Shown here: piece after piece, positions 1 through 7,360 of the stretch
Position numbering within the stretch: position 1 is the stretch's first letter
Layout of the letters: each line of letters begins with the position of its first letter
Assembly (NCBI RefSeq): GCF_026153355.1
Contig: NZ_CP110636.1
Location: 6,262,001-6,326,000 of the forward strand
Source of the DNA: Streptomyces endophytica
Lineage (GTDB): Bacteria; Actinomycetota; Actinomycetes; Streptomycetales; Streptomycetaceae
DNA: 64,000 nt
Reading direction: 5' to 3'
Position numbers and translations under genes: made by a program
The notes under the pieces: generated by a model
Seen by the model: the letters and a program-made list of their open reading frames with translations, nothing else
What the model was told of the DNA's origin: nothing
Database searches by the model: none

Positions 1-660
1 CCGCAGACCGGCGGCGGGTTGCACCGGGTGCCCCGCGAGCGGCGGCAGGGCGCGCGGCGGACCGCCGGCGCCGAGCGGGCCGAGGGTCAGCAGCGGACCG
101 GCGGCCGCCGCCGCGCCCTGCGGATGCCGGGCCCACTCCCCCGGCGTACGTGCCGCGACGGCCAGCCCGCCGGCCGCGTACACGGTCTCCTCGATCTCCT
201 CGGCCGCGCGCCCGGCCAGTTCGGCCGCGACCTCCGGCACCCCGGCGCCGTCCGGCAGGCCGAGCGCCCGGATCAACCGGGCGCGGTGGTGCGGGTAGTT
301 GGCGTGGGTACGCACCCAGCCGTCGGCGGCCCGCCAGAAGCGGGACAACGGCGCGAACGTCGACATCGGACGGCCGTCGATCCGGAGGTGCCGTTCGCTG
401 ACGAAGGCGGTGGCGACCGCCCCTTCGTCGACGCGTACGGCGGGTACCGGGCCGCCCCGGCGGGCCGCCGCCAGCTCGGCCGCGGCGAGCGCGCACACGG
501 CCACCGTGCCCCGCGCCAAGGTGCCCACCGGGAGCCGCGCCGGCAGCAGACCGTCCGGGCCTCGGTACGCGACGCGCTCGATCAGCCTCGGATCGCCCCC
601 GAGCGCCGCCCACGCCGAACCGGTGCCGCGCCCGCCCCCACCGCCCTGTCGTTGCCCCAT
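1..660 (-). CDS. CaiB/BaiF family III CoA-transferase (3' part outside window)
   Basis: Reverse-strand frame open from an ATG at 660 to the window edge (220 codons, no stop), so the C-terminal part is missing. The N-terminal half contains the segment LSRFWRAADGWVRTHANYPH followed by an alpha-helical LIRALGLP stretch, and at the edge it reads PVQPAAGLR, the usual lead-in to the VLDLTRVIAGP signature of family III CoA-transferases. Such enzymes move CoA between an acyl-CoA and a free acid in the cytoplasm; the substrate cannot be told from this part. The Gly-rich first residues could mean a slightly later start. Confidence 0.75.
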   Translation of the reverse strand, partial: MGQRQGGGGGRGTGSAWAALGGDPRLIERVAYRGPDGLLPARLPVGTLARGTVAVCALAAAELAAARRGGPVPAVRVDEGAVATAFVSERHLRIDGRPMSTFAPLSRFWRAADGWVRTHANYPHHRARLIRALGLPDGAGVPEVAAELAGRAAEEIEETVYAAGGLAVAARTPGEWARHPQGAAAAAGPLLTLGPLGAGGPPRALPPLAGHPVQPAAGLR

Positions 661-839
661 ACAGGCAGTCTGCCACGGCCCCGGCACCCGCCGGGTCGCG
701 CTGCTGCCGGCTCCGGGCCCGGCCGGCGCCGCCCACCCCCGTGGGGCCGCGCCGCCGGCGCCCGGCCGTCAACTCCGTACCCGCACGCCCCCCGTGGAGT
801 GCGCATACGGACTCCGGCCCATCGATAAGCGACCGGCTG

Positions 840-1079
840 TCACCGGCCCGCCGCCGATCGGCCGAGGCCCGCCTCGCGTCCGTCGTCGTACCAGGACGCC
901 GGCGAGAGGTCGGTGGGCTCCAGTGGTTCGGTGGCCCCGCGGAGATCGGCTGCCGCCGCGAGGGACCCGTATCGCAGGTCCCAGTCCTGCGCGGTGCGGG
1001 TGTCCGGTGGCACGAGGCGGTCCCCCTCTCGGAGGTAGGTCAGCAGCCTCTCCTGCGGAGAGGACGGACGGTCATTCAT
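840..1079 (-). CDS. Small hypothetical protein, 79 aa
   Basis: ATG at 1079 is preceded by a good ribosome binding site (GGGGAG, 1085-1090 on the reverse strand). The product is acidic and hydrophilic, beginning MNDRPSSPQERLLTYLREGD, with no signal peptide or membrane segment. I do not recognise a family. It lies downstream of the sigma factor gene on the same strand, about 160 bp away, so it may or may not be co-transcribed. Confidence 0.5.
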   Translation of the reverse strand: MNDRPSSPQERLLTYLREGDRLVPPDTRTAQDWDLRYGSLAAAADLRGATEPLEPTDLSPASWYDDGREAGLGRSAAGR

Positions 1080-1239
1080 GGATCTCCCCATTTCAGATGG
1101 CAAGGACCGGGGCGGGATAGGTCCCACCCTGAAGCCGCGTTGACGCACGGCCTCGGGGCGGGATCCAGCCCGGCAGGCGGCGCCGGGGCAATGGACGGGC
1201 GGCGGCCGCCAGAGGGTGCGGCCGCCGGGAGCCCGGGGC

Positions 1240-1808
1240 CTACGCCGGTTCCAGGTCCTCGTCCTCCCGCCAGCACTTGGCCTTCGCCTCGGCCGCGGCC
1301 AGCTGCCGGCTCACCGTCGCCGAGGAGATCTCCAGCAGCTGCGCGATCTCGGTGCCCTTCAGGCCCCAGACATGGGCGAGCTCCCAGACCGCCGCCTGCC
1401 GCTCGTCGGCGATCGCCGCCTTCACCGACTCCAGCAGCTCCAGGTACTCCAGGCCGGCGACCGGGTCCGGCCCGAACCGCCGCCCGTGCTCGGGCGGTTC
1501 GTCGTACGGCCGCTCGCCCGAGGAGCTCTTGCGCCAGTGGTCCCGGAGCTTGTTGCGGGCCACCACGGTCGCGAAGACCAGGACCGGCTTCTCGAACCTG
1601 GTGCCCTTGCGGAACTCCTGGAAGATGGCGATGCACACCTCCTGGGTGATGTCCTGGGCCAGGTGGTAGTCGTGGGTGACCCGCGTGACCGAGGCGATCA
1701 GCCGCGGCTCGACGGTCCGCAGCGCCTCCATCAGCTCGGCCTCGCGCTCCTTGGACAGCCGGCGGGGTGACTCCGCGGAGTCGCTGCCGCCCCTGAGAGC
1801 TGCCTCAT
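1240..1808 (-). CDS. ECF-type sigma-70 family sigma factor, probably with a one-base undercall near the start
   Basis: Region 2 is visible as RVTHDYHLAQDITQEVCIAI followed by FATVVARNKLRDHW, and region 4 as GLKGTEIAQLLEISSATVSR, a helix-turn-helix for the -35 element. The main frame has its first usable ATG only at 1731 (163 aa). An ATG at 1808 with a clear ribosome binding site (GAGAGGGACG) opens another frame; one extra C in the C4 run at 1790-1793 would join the two into a 189-aa protein, the normal ECF length, and codon usage of the upstream stretch in the sigma frame is G/C-rich at third positions. As read, the 25-codon upstream frame ends in TGATG overlapping the internal ATG, so translational coupling is the alternative. 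No anti-sigma gene is seen next to it. Confidence 0.8.
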
Positions 1809-1877
1809 GTGTCGTCCCTCTCCGCTGACCGGGTACCGCTCGGGGGTCCCGGGCTCCCTGGAAGGTCGCGGTGAGGG

Positions 1878-1914
1878 CCGGAAGTTTTTCATCGGGCGGG
1901 GATGAAAATTCCGG
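1878..1914. promoter_or_regulatory. A/T-rich inverted repeat between divergent sigma and small membrane protein genes
   Basis: TTTTCATC (1886-1893) and GATGAAAA (1901-1908) form perfect 8-bp arms around GGGCGGG; CCGGAA (1878-1883) and TTCCGG (1909-1914) extend the dyad to 14 bp with a two-base bulge. It sits upstream of the sigma factor start and just before the divergent 45-aa gene. Position and symmetry suggest an operator or a 5' leader hairpin; which one is not decided by sequence. Confidence 0.5.
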
Positions 1915-1937
1915 TGGCCCCGGCGGGACTTGACGGT

Positions 1938-2075
1938 ATGGACACTCGCACCGCACTCGCCCTCGTGCTCGGCGGCCTCGCCGTCTACCTCGCCTACGTC
2001 AACCCGGTGCTCGGCGCCGCCCTCGGCATCGGCGTCGTCGTGGTCACCTTCCTGCTGACGCTCCTGGAGAAGTAG
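1938..2075 (+). CDS. Tiny integral membrane protein, 45 aa
   Basis: ATG at 1938 to TAG at 2075. The product begins MDTRTALALVLGGLAVYLAY and is hydrophobic over nearly its full length, with one or two membrane helices separated by an NPVLGAALG turn and a short LLEK tail. Family not recognised; similar very small membrane proteins are common in Streptomyces. It is transcribed divergently from the sigma factor gene across the hairpin at 1878-1914, so shared control is possible. Only a weak ribosome binding site is visible. Confidence 0.55.
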   Translation: MDTRTALALVLGGLAVYLAYVNPVLGAALGIGVVVVTFLLTLLEK

Positions 2076-2084
2076 TCCGGCCGG

Positions 2085-2981
2085 TCAGGTCCGCACCGCC
2101 GCCTCCCGCTCGGCCGCGGTCGGTGCGGCGAGGGCCAGCCGGCGGTGGATGCGGCGGAGCATCGTGCGGGCCATGAAGGGGTGGACCCGGCGGACCACGG
2201 CGAAGTAGAGCCGGCCGGCCGTGTTGTGGATGCGGACGACCGTGCCGAGGGTGACGGTGCCGTCCGCGACCAGGAGCGAGGCGCGGAAGTCCAGGTGCCG
2301 GGCGTCCTCACCGAGCAGCAGCTCCTGGTCCGTCCGGCCGACGACCGGGAAGGACGCCCCGCGCAGTACGCCCTGCCACGCCTCCGGGGTGTCCGGCAGG
2401 CCGGGCAGGAGGTCCATCTGCCAGGCATCCTCGAAGTCGGTGCGTGGGAACGCCCGGTGCGCGAGCCGTGCGGCGGCGGGCAGTTCGACGGCCCGGGCGC
2501 GGTCCCACGCCAGGCGGTGGAGCAGACGGATCCACGGGGAGCGGCGCGGCGGCGGTATCTGCCGTCCCGTGGCGGCCCGTTCGATGTTGTCGAAGAGCTC
2601 TCGGACGACGGTGCGGTGCATCGCGCGGATCGCGAGGGACCACAACAACCGCCGTACGGGCGGTAGTTGCGCCTCCAGGAGGTGCTGTACGCGACAGCGG
2701 TCGGGACCGTCGGGGTGGATGGTGACCTCGTGGCGGCCGGTGCTGCCGTCGGTGAAGTCGAAGCGGATGCGGCGGCCGGGCTCGTACGCGCCGACGCGGT
2801 AGCGGACGAAGCCGTGGCCGCCGTCCGCGCCGACGCCCAGCGGGCGGTCGAAGCGCATCGGCGGCCAGGCCGGTGCCGGGAAGAGCGGGTCGTGGTCGCT
2901 GCCGAGCCGGTCGAGCAGGGCGCCGACGGCCTCGGCCGGGGCCCGGACGGTGCGGGAATGGACGTCGCGGACGGTACGCAC
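2085..2981 (-). CDS. DUF2867 domain protein with SRPBCC-like N-terminal half
   Basis: GTG at 2981 follows a strong GGAGG (2988-2992). The 298-aa protein starts with an SRPBCC/polyketide-cyclase-like stretch (HSRTVRAPAEAVGALLDRLG, residues ~8-140) and continues into a DUF2867-type C-terminal half with DFEDAWQMDLLPG and HLDFRASLLV. No signal peptide. DUF2867 proteins are often attached to NAD-binding SDR domains, absent here. It is divergent from the TetR gene at 3027, and the shared 46-bp spacer carries two palindromes, so repression by that TetR protein is the likely regulation. Confidence 0.7.
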   Translation of the reverse strand: MRTVRDVHSRTVRAPAEAVGALLDRLGSDHDPLFPAPAWPPMRFDRPLGVGADGGHGFVRYRVGAYEPGRRIRFDFTDGSTGRHEVTIHPDGPDRCRVQHLLEAQLPPVRRLLWSLAIRAMHRTVVRELFDNIERAATGRQIPPPRRSPWIRLLHRLAWDRARAVELPAAARLAHRAFPRTDFEDAWQMDLLPGLPDTPEAWQGVLRGASFPVVGRTDQELLLGEDARHLDFRASLLVADGTVTLGTVVRIHNTAGRLYFAVVRRVHPFMARTMLRRIHRRLALAAPTAAEREAAVRT

Positions 2982-2991
2982 GGAGCACCTC

Positions 2992-3027
2992 CATACGGTG
3001 GCGTATGTTTGACCGTACGGTACCGTA
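2992..3027. promoter_or_regulatory. Twin palindromic operators between DUF2867 and TetR genes
   Basis: Site one is CATACG-GTGG-CGTATG (2992-3007). Site two is the perfect 12-bp palindrome TACGGTACCGTA (3016-3027), flanked by matching CCG/TGG bases and overlapping the tetR start codon. Both share the half-site TACGG/CCGTA. This is the expected layout for a TetR-family autorepressor controlling a divergent target. Confidence 0.65.
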
Positions 3028-3632
3028 TGGACATGGCACGACAGCAGCGGACGAAGGAATCCGGCGGCGTCCCCCGGCAGCGGCTGACGGCGCAGGACTG
3101 GGCGGACGCCGCCCTCGCGGCCATGGGCGAGGGGGGCCTCGCGGCGGTGGCCGTGGAGCCGCTGGCCGCCCGGCTCGGCGCGACGAAGGGCAGCTTCTAC
3201 TGGCACTTCGCCAACCGGGAGGCGCTGGTCGAGGCAGCCCTTGCGCGCTGGGAACAGCTCGGCACGGAGGCCGTGATCACCGAGGTCGAGGCCGAGCCGG
3301 ACCCCGGCAAGCGGCTGCGCCGGCTGCTGCTGCACGCCACGAACCGCTCCGCCGAGGACCCGTTGGAGGTCTCGCTGCTCGCGACCGCGGGCCAGCCCAG
3401 GGTCGCTGCCGCCCTGGCCCGGGTCACCGAACGGCGGATCGGCTATGTCGCCTCACTCTTCGCGGAGCTCGGCTTCCCCGAGGAGGAGGCACGCCGGCGC
3501 GGCCTGCTGGCGTACACCGCCTACCTCGGGCACACCCAGCTGGCGCACGCCGTCCCGCGGAGCCTGCCGGACGCGACCGCGCGCGAGCGCTATCTGGACG
3601 GCGTGATCGACATGCTCGTGCGTCCGCTGTGA
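3027..3632 (+). CDS. TetR/AcrR family transcriptional regulator
   Basis: 201 aa from ATG at 3027 (a second in-frame ATG is at 3033). The N-terminal helix-turn-helix reads LAARLGATKGSFYWHFANRE (residues ~44-63), the classic TetR DNA-recognition helix; the rest is the helical ligand-binding half. No ribosome binding site precedes it, so the message is probably leaderless or very short-leadered, and the operator covers the start. It most likely represses itself and the divergent DUF2867 gene. Confidence 0.85.
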   Translation: MDMARQQRTKESGGVPRQRLTAQDWADAALAAMGEGGLAAVAVEPLAARLGATKGSFYWHFANREALVEAALARWEQLGTEAVITEVEAEPDPGKRLRRLLLHATNRSAEDPLEVSLLATAGQPRVAAALARVTERRIGYVASLFAELGFPEEEARRRGLLAYTAYLGHTQLAHAVPRSLPDATARERYLDGVIDMLVRPL

Positions 3633-3760
3633 CGACCGACGACAGAAGGTGCAGGTGACCGAACTCGACCGAAGATGAACCAAGTTGGCCGAACTGTGCA
3701 TAGACGCGCCATGTGTCCGAGGCATGAAGTGGAGATCAGCGCGGCGAATACGGCGCGCTT

Positions 3761-3821
3761 GTGCGTTGACACCGCACACGCGAGTGGTTCGAGTCCGCTC
3801 GAACCCCCTCGTAACGGGAGG
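3761..3821 (+). promoter_or_regulatory. Leader hairpin and ribosome binding site upstream of the P450 gene
   Basis: GGTTCGAG (3786-3793) and CTCGAACC (3798-3805) are perfect 8-bp arms around TCCG. A TTGACA hexamer lies at 3766-3771 within a weaker repeat (GTGCG/CGCAC, 3761-3777). GGGAGG at 3816-3821 is the ribosome binding site for the GTG at 3828. The hairpin may be an operator or a leader structure. Confidence 0.45.
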
Positions 3822-3827
3822 CATGTC

Positions 3828-5015
3828 GTGACCGAAGCCATTTCCTACTTCCAGGACCGGACCTGTCCCTATCACCCGCCCAGCGCGTACCGGCCGCTCC
3901 GGGAGGGCGGCCCGCTGGCCCAGGTGACCTTCTACGACGGCCGCAAGGTATGGGCGGTGACCGGCCACGCCGAGGCGCGGGCACTGCTGAGCGATCCGCG
4001 GCTGTCGTCCGACCGGCAGAACCCGGCCTTCCCGATCCCCGTCGAGCGGTTCGCCGCGATCCGCCGGGCCCGCACCCCGCTGATCGGGGTGGACGACCCG
4101 GAGCACAACACCCACCGCCGGATGCTGATCCCCAGTTTCAGCGTCAAGCGGACCGCCGCGCTGCGGCCGGACATTCAGCGGATCGTCGACGAGCTGATCG
4201 ACCGGATGCTGGAGCAGGGGCCGCCGGCCGAGCTGGTCTCCGCGTTCGCGCTGCCGGTCCCGTCGATGGTGATCTGCTCGCTGCTCGGCGTCCCGTACGC
4301 CGACCACGAGTTCTTCGAGGAGCAGTCCCGCCGCCTCCTGCGCGGCCGCTCGGCCGACGAGGCGGAGGCCGCCCGGAGCGAGCTGGAGGAGTACTTCACC
4401 GGGCTGATCGCCGACAAGGAGAAGCGCCCGGGCGACGGACTGCTGGACGAGCTGATCGAGGACCGGCTGCGGGCCGGCGCGCTGGAACACGACGAGCTGG
4501 TCCGGCTCGCCATGATCCTGCTGGTGGCCGGCCACGAGACCACCGCCAACATGATCTCGCTCGGCGTCTTCACACTGCTCGAACACCCCGAGCAGCTCGC
4601 GCGGTTGAAGGCCGAGGAGAGCCTGATGCCGGCCGCGGTGGAGGAGCTGCTGCGGTTCCTGTCCATCGCCGACGGCCTGCTGCGGGTGGCGAAGGAGGAC
4701 ATCGAGGTCGGCGGTCAGCTGATCCGCGCCGACGACGGCGTGCTGTTCCCGGCGTCCCTGATCAACCGGGACGAGGACGCCTATCCCGCGCCCGACCGGC
4801 TGGACTTGGAACGGTCCGCCCGGCACCACGTCGCGTTCGGCTTCGGCATCCACCAGTGCCTGGGCCAGAACCTCGCCCGGGCGGAGCTGGAGATCGCGCT
4901 CCGTTCGCTGTTCACCCGGCTCCCGGATCTGCGACTCGCCGTACCGGCTGCCGAGATTCCGTTCAAACCGGGGGACACTCTCCAAGGCATGATCGAACTG
5001 CCGCTGTCCTGGTAG
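3828..5015 (+). CDS. Cytochrome P450, CYP105 family
   Basis: 395 aa from GTG at 3828, chosen because GGGAGG lies seven bases upstream and the open frame before it has poor coding character. Diagnostic motifs: I-helix AGHETT (~residue 234), K-helix EELLR (~271), and the heme-ligand loop FGFGIHQCLG with Cys344. The N-terminal FQDRTCPYHPP and the long stretch DDPEHNTHRRMLIPSFSVKR resemble CYP105 members of Streptomyces. These soluble monooxygenases accept electrons through a [3Fe-4S] ferredoxin, and one is encoded 35 bp downstream. No ferredoxin reductase or biosynthetic genes are adjacent, so the substrate is unknown. Confidence 0.9.
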   Translation: MTEAISYFQDRTCPYHPPSAYRPLREGGPLAQVTFYDGRKVWAVTGHAEARALLSDPRLSSDRQNPAFPIPVERFAAIRRARTPLIGVDDPEHNTHRRMLIPSFSVKRTAALRPDIQRIVDELIDRMLEQGPPAELVSAFALPVPSMVICSLLGVPYADHEFFEEQSRRLLRGRSADEAEAARSELEEYFTGLIADKEKRPGDGLLDELIEDRLRAGALEHDELVRLAMILLVAGHETTANMISLGVFTLLEHPEQLARLKAEESLMPAAVEELLRFLSIADGLLRVAKEDIEVGGQLIRADDGVLFPASLINRDEDAYPAPDRLDLERSARHHVAFGFGIHQCLGQNLARAELEIALRSLFTRLPDLRLAVPAAEIPFKPGDTLQGMIELPLSW

Positions 5016-5050
5016 CGGCCATGACGGCGGACGAACGAAAGGGGTCCGGC

Positions 5051-5245
5051 ATGCGGATCACCATCGACCAGGACGTCTGTATCGGCGCCGGCCAGTGCGC
5101 CCTGACCGCCCCCGCGGTGTTCGACCAGGACGACGACGGCTTCGGCCTGGTGCGTTCCGGCCGCGAGGACGGCGCCGGCGACCCGCTGGTGCGGGAGGCC
5201 GCCCGGGCCTGCCCCGTGCAGGCCATCACCATCACGGACGACTGA
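5051..5245 (+). CDS. [3Fe-4S] ferredoxin, partner of the P450
   Basis: 64 aa, acidic, with Cys10, Cys16 and Cys54 in the order C-x5-C ... CP, the three-cysteine arrangement of single-cluster actinobacterial ferredoxins that feed P450s. Start ATG at 5051 follows GAAAGGGG. It lies 35 bp after the P450 stop on the same strand, so the two form an operon. The organism's general ferredoxin reductase would have to supply electrons. Confidence 0.9.
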   Translation: MRITIDQDVCIGAGQCALTAPAVFDQDDDGFGLVRSGREDGAGDPLVREAARACPVQAITITDD

Positions 5246-5364
5246 GCCGACATCCCCGCGGACGGCGCGGCTGACGCGCGCGGCGGCCGGACGGCTCCGG
5301 CGCCCGCGGCGCGCCCGCACCGTACCGCCCCGATTCTTGTTTCCTACGGCATCCACCTCATCCG

Positions 5365-7187
5365 CTACCGCACCACCCCTTGGGTGACCGGCAGTTCGAG
5401 GACCCCGGTGTCCTCGGGCGCGCTGGTGACCGTCACCGGCTTCACCCCGCGATTGCCCGCGTAGGCGGAGTCGCTCGCGGCGAGGGTGAAGCGCAGCCGG
5501 TGCCCCGGCTCGTAACGGTGCACGATGCCCGGCAGTTCCACGGTGAACCGCCGGGTCGCATCGGGCACCCGGGCCGGGGCCACCAACCGGTGCACCAACG
5601 TCTGCTTGCCGTCCGGCGCGACGTCGTAGAGCTTCGCGAAGAGCACGAGCTTGTCGGCCGCGTCGGCGGAGTTCTGCACCCGCTCGGTCCGCGGCGAGAC
5701 CACCTTCAGGGTCACCCTGGGCGCGCCCACCACGTCCACCGGCCGGCCCGTGACCGGCGCGGACGTCCAGTCCAGATGCGTTCCGCGGGCGTCGAACGGT
5801 GCCGGGTCGGGCAGCCCGAGCATCCCGGCCAGCGAACTCTCCGAATGGCTGGTGGCGACCCGTAGATTGCGGTACTCGCGGCTGCCGCGCACCACCTCGG
5901 CCCGGTGGCCGACGAGCTTGCCGTCGCCGGACAGATACAGCCGCCGGCTGCCGCCCGCGGGGAAGGTGGCGGCGGTGGCGTAGGCGTTCCCACCGGTCAC
6001 CCAGTCCCGGTAGTACGCGAAGGCCGGGCCGGTGCCGGTGTGGGTGCGGTGCCGCAGATAGCGGTCGAACCAGGCCAGGATCCGGCGCCCGACGTAACTG
6101 CCCTCCAAATTGCCCTTGGCCAGGCTGAGTTCACCCGCGGGCGGGTTCTTGATGCCGCCGCTGTGGCCCCAGTACTGCCAGATCATCTTCGCCGGGTGCC
6201 CTGGGCGGTGAGGGCCCGGTACGTGGCGGCGGCCTCGTTGAGGTTGAAGAGGGTGTCGGCCTGGCCCTGGACCAGCAGCGTCGGCGCCGTGACGGACGTC
6301 AGGTACGAGACCGGGGAGACGCTGCGCGCGTAGCGGAGCATGGCCTCGGTGCGGGCGGCCGGGTACTTCCCGGAGTCCAGCAGCCGCTTGGTCTCGCAGG
6401 CCCGCGCGACGAAGTGCAGACAGCCCGCGCCGCCGGTCCGGGACGGGTCGATGCGGGGGTGCAGCAGCCCCTGCGCCTCGCCGATCAGGAAGAACCCGTT
6501 GGTCCACTGCCATTTGTAGGCGCCCGGCACCGGTCCGCCGGCGCCTTGCCCACGGTCGGCGTTGTTGGGGTCGAGGGAGTAGGACAGGTCGTTCCAGGTG
6601 ATCAGCGGGACCAGGGCGTCCACGCGGTGGTCGACGGCGGCCGTCGCCAGCTGGATCGCCCCGCCGTAGGACCCGCCGATCATGCCGACCCGCGGATCGC
6701 CCCGGCCGTCCATCGCGACGTAGTCGAGGCGGGTGCCGTTGTCGGCGGTCCGCGATCCGGCGAGCAGGTCGACGAGTTGGCTCGCCGCACGGCCGTCGGT
6801 CCGGGGGTCGTCCAGGGAGATCGGGCAGCCGGTCCTGCCGAAGCCGAGGCCGGAGTAGGCCAGCGCCACATAGCCGCGGGCGGCGAACGCCTTGGCGAGC
6901 GCGTCGGTGGAACCGTCCGCCTTGCTGCCGCCGAAGCCGTTGGTGGTCAGCACGGCGGGCGCGGGGTGGGCCGCGTCCACGCCGGACGGGCGGTAGACGT
7001 CGGTGTCGAGGGTGCAACTGCGGTCGCCGGCGCGGACGGTGACCTTCAGAGCGGTGACGGTGTAGGGACCCGCGGCCGCGGCCGGAGGGCCGGTCAGGAA
7101 GAGGGGCGCGGCGAGGACGGTGCCGGCCAGCAGGGCGAGGGACGTGCGGAGCGGCGGGCGGGACACGGCTCGGGACGCGCGGGGCAC
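5365..7187 (-). CDS. Secreted S15 (X-Pro dipeptidyl-peptidase) family hydrolase, frameshifted in the read
   Basis: GTG at 7187 is preceded by GGAGG and opens a signal peptide (SLALLAGTVLAAPLFLTGPP then AAAA). The alpha/beta hydrolase core has the nucleophile elbow GGSYGGA (Ser ~173), TNGFGGSKAD near the N-terminus, and the C-terminal half carries the galactose-binding jelly-roll typical of the CocE/X-Pro peptidase class (LDWTSAPVTGRPVDVVG). The frame shifts at ~6192, between ALTAQGT and PAKMIWQYWGHSGG; one extra C in the CCC run restores a 607-aa protein. Likely an extracellular proline-specific peptidase or esterase. A candidate operator lies upstream at 7213. Confidence 0.75.
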
Positions 7188-7212
7188 CAGGACCTCCAAC
7201 GGGGACACGTCG

Positions 7213-7228
7213 TACCAACCAGTCGGTA
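7213..7228. promoter_or_regulatory. Imperfect TetR-type operator upstream of the S15 hydrolase
   Basis: TACCAACCAGTCGGTA is an imperfect 16-bp palindrome of the ACCGACYGGT class bound by many TetR-family repressors, about 26 bp before the GTG start at 7187. The cognate regulator is not identified in the window. Confidence 0.35.
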
Positions 7229-7308
7229 GCGGCGCGTTCATGCTGTGACACGAGTAACGAGGTGTCAACGCTCCTGACGCGGTTTCTCGTAAGGACGTCA
7301 GTTCGCCA

Positions 7309-7349
7309 CCGTCCGCCGCACACGGCCCAGTTGGGCGTACGGCGGACGG
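7309..7349 (-). terminator. Hairpin terminator of the prolyl oligopeptidase gene
   Basis: CCGTCCGCCG (7309-7318) and CGGCGGACGG (7340-7349) pair perfectly over 10 bp with a 21-nt loop, directly downstream of the stop codon at 7361 on the reverse strand. No U-tract follows, as is usual in Streptomyces. Confidence 0.55.
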
Positions 7350-7360
7350 GGCTCTCCCGG

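Noticed and set aside
1731..1808. Leader peptide as an independent gene
   Set aside because: Kept only as an alternative, because joining it to the sigma factor by one C gives a normal-length protein.
3781..3810. tRNA-like T-arm sequence GGTTCGAGTCC
   Set aside because: No acceptor, D or anticodon stems can be folded around it; the sequence is explained by the 8-bp hairpin in the P450 leader.
3675..3827. N-terminal extension of the P450 from an upstream ATG
   Set aside because: The extension lacks coding bias, and GGGAGG is correctly spaced for the GTG at 3828, which gives the normal family length.
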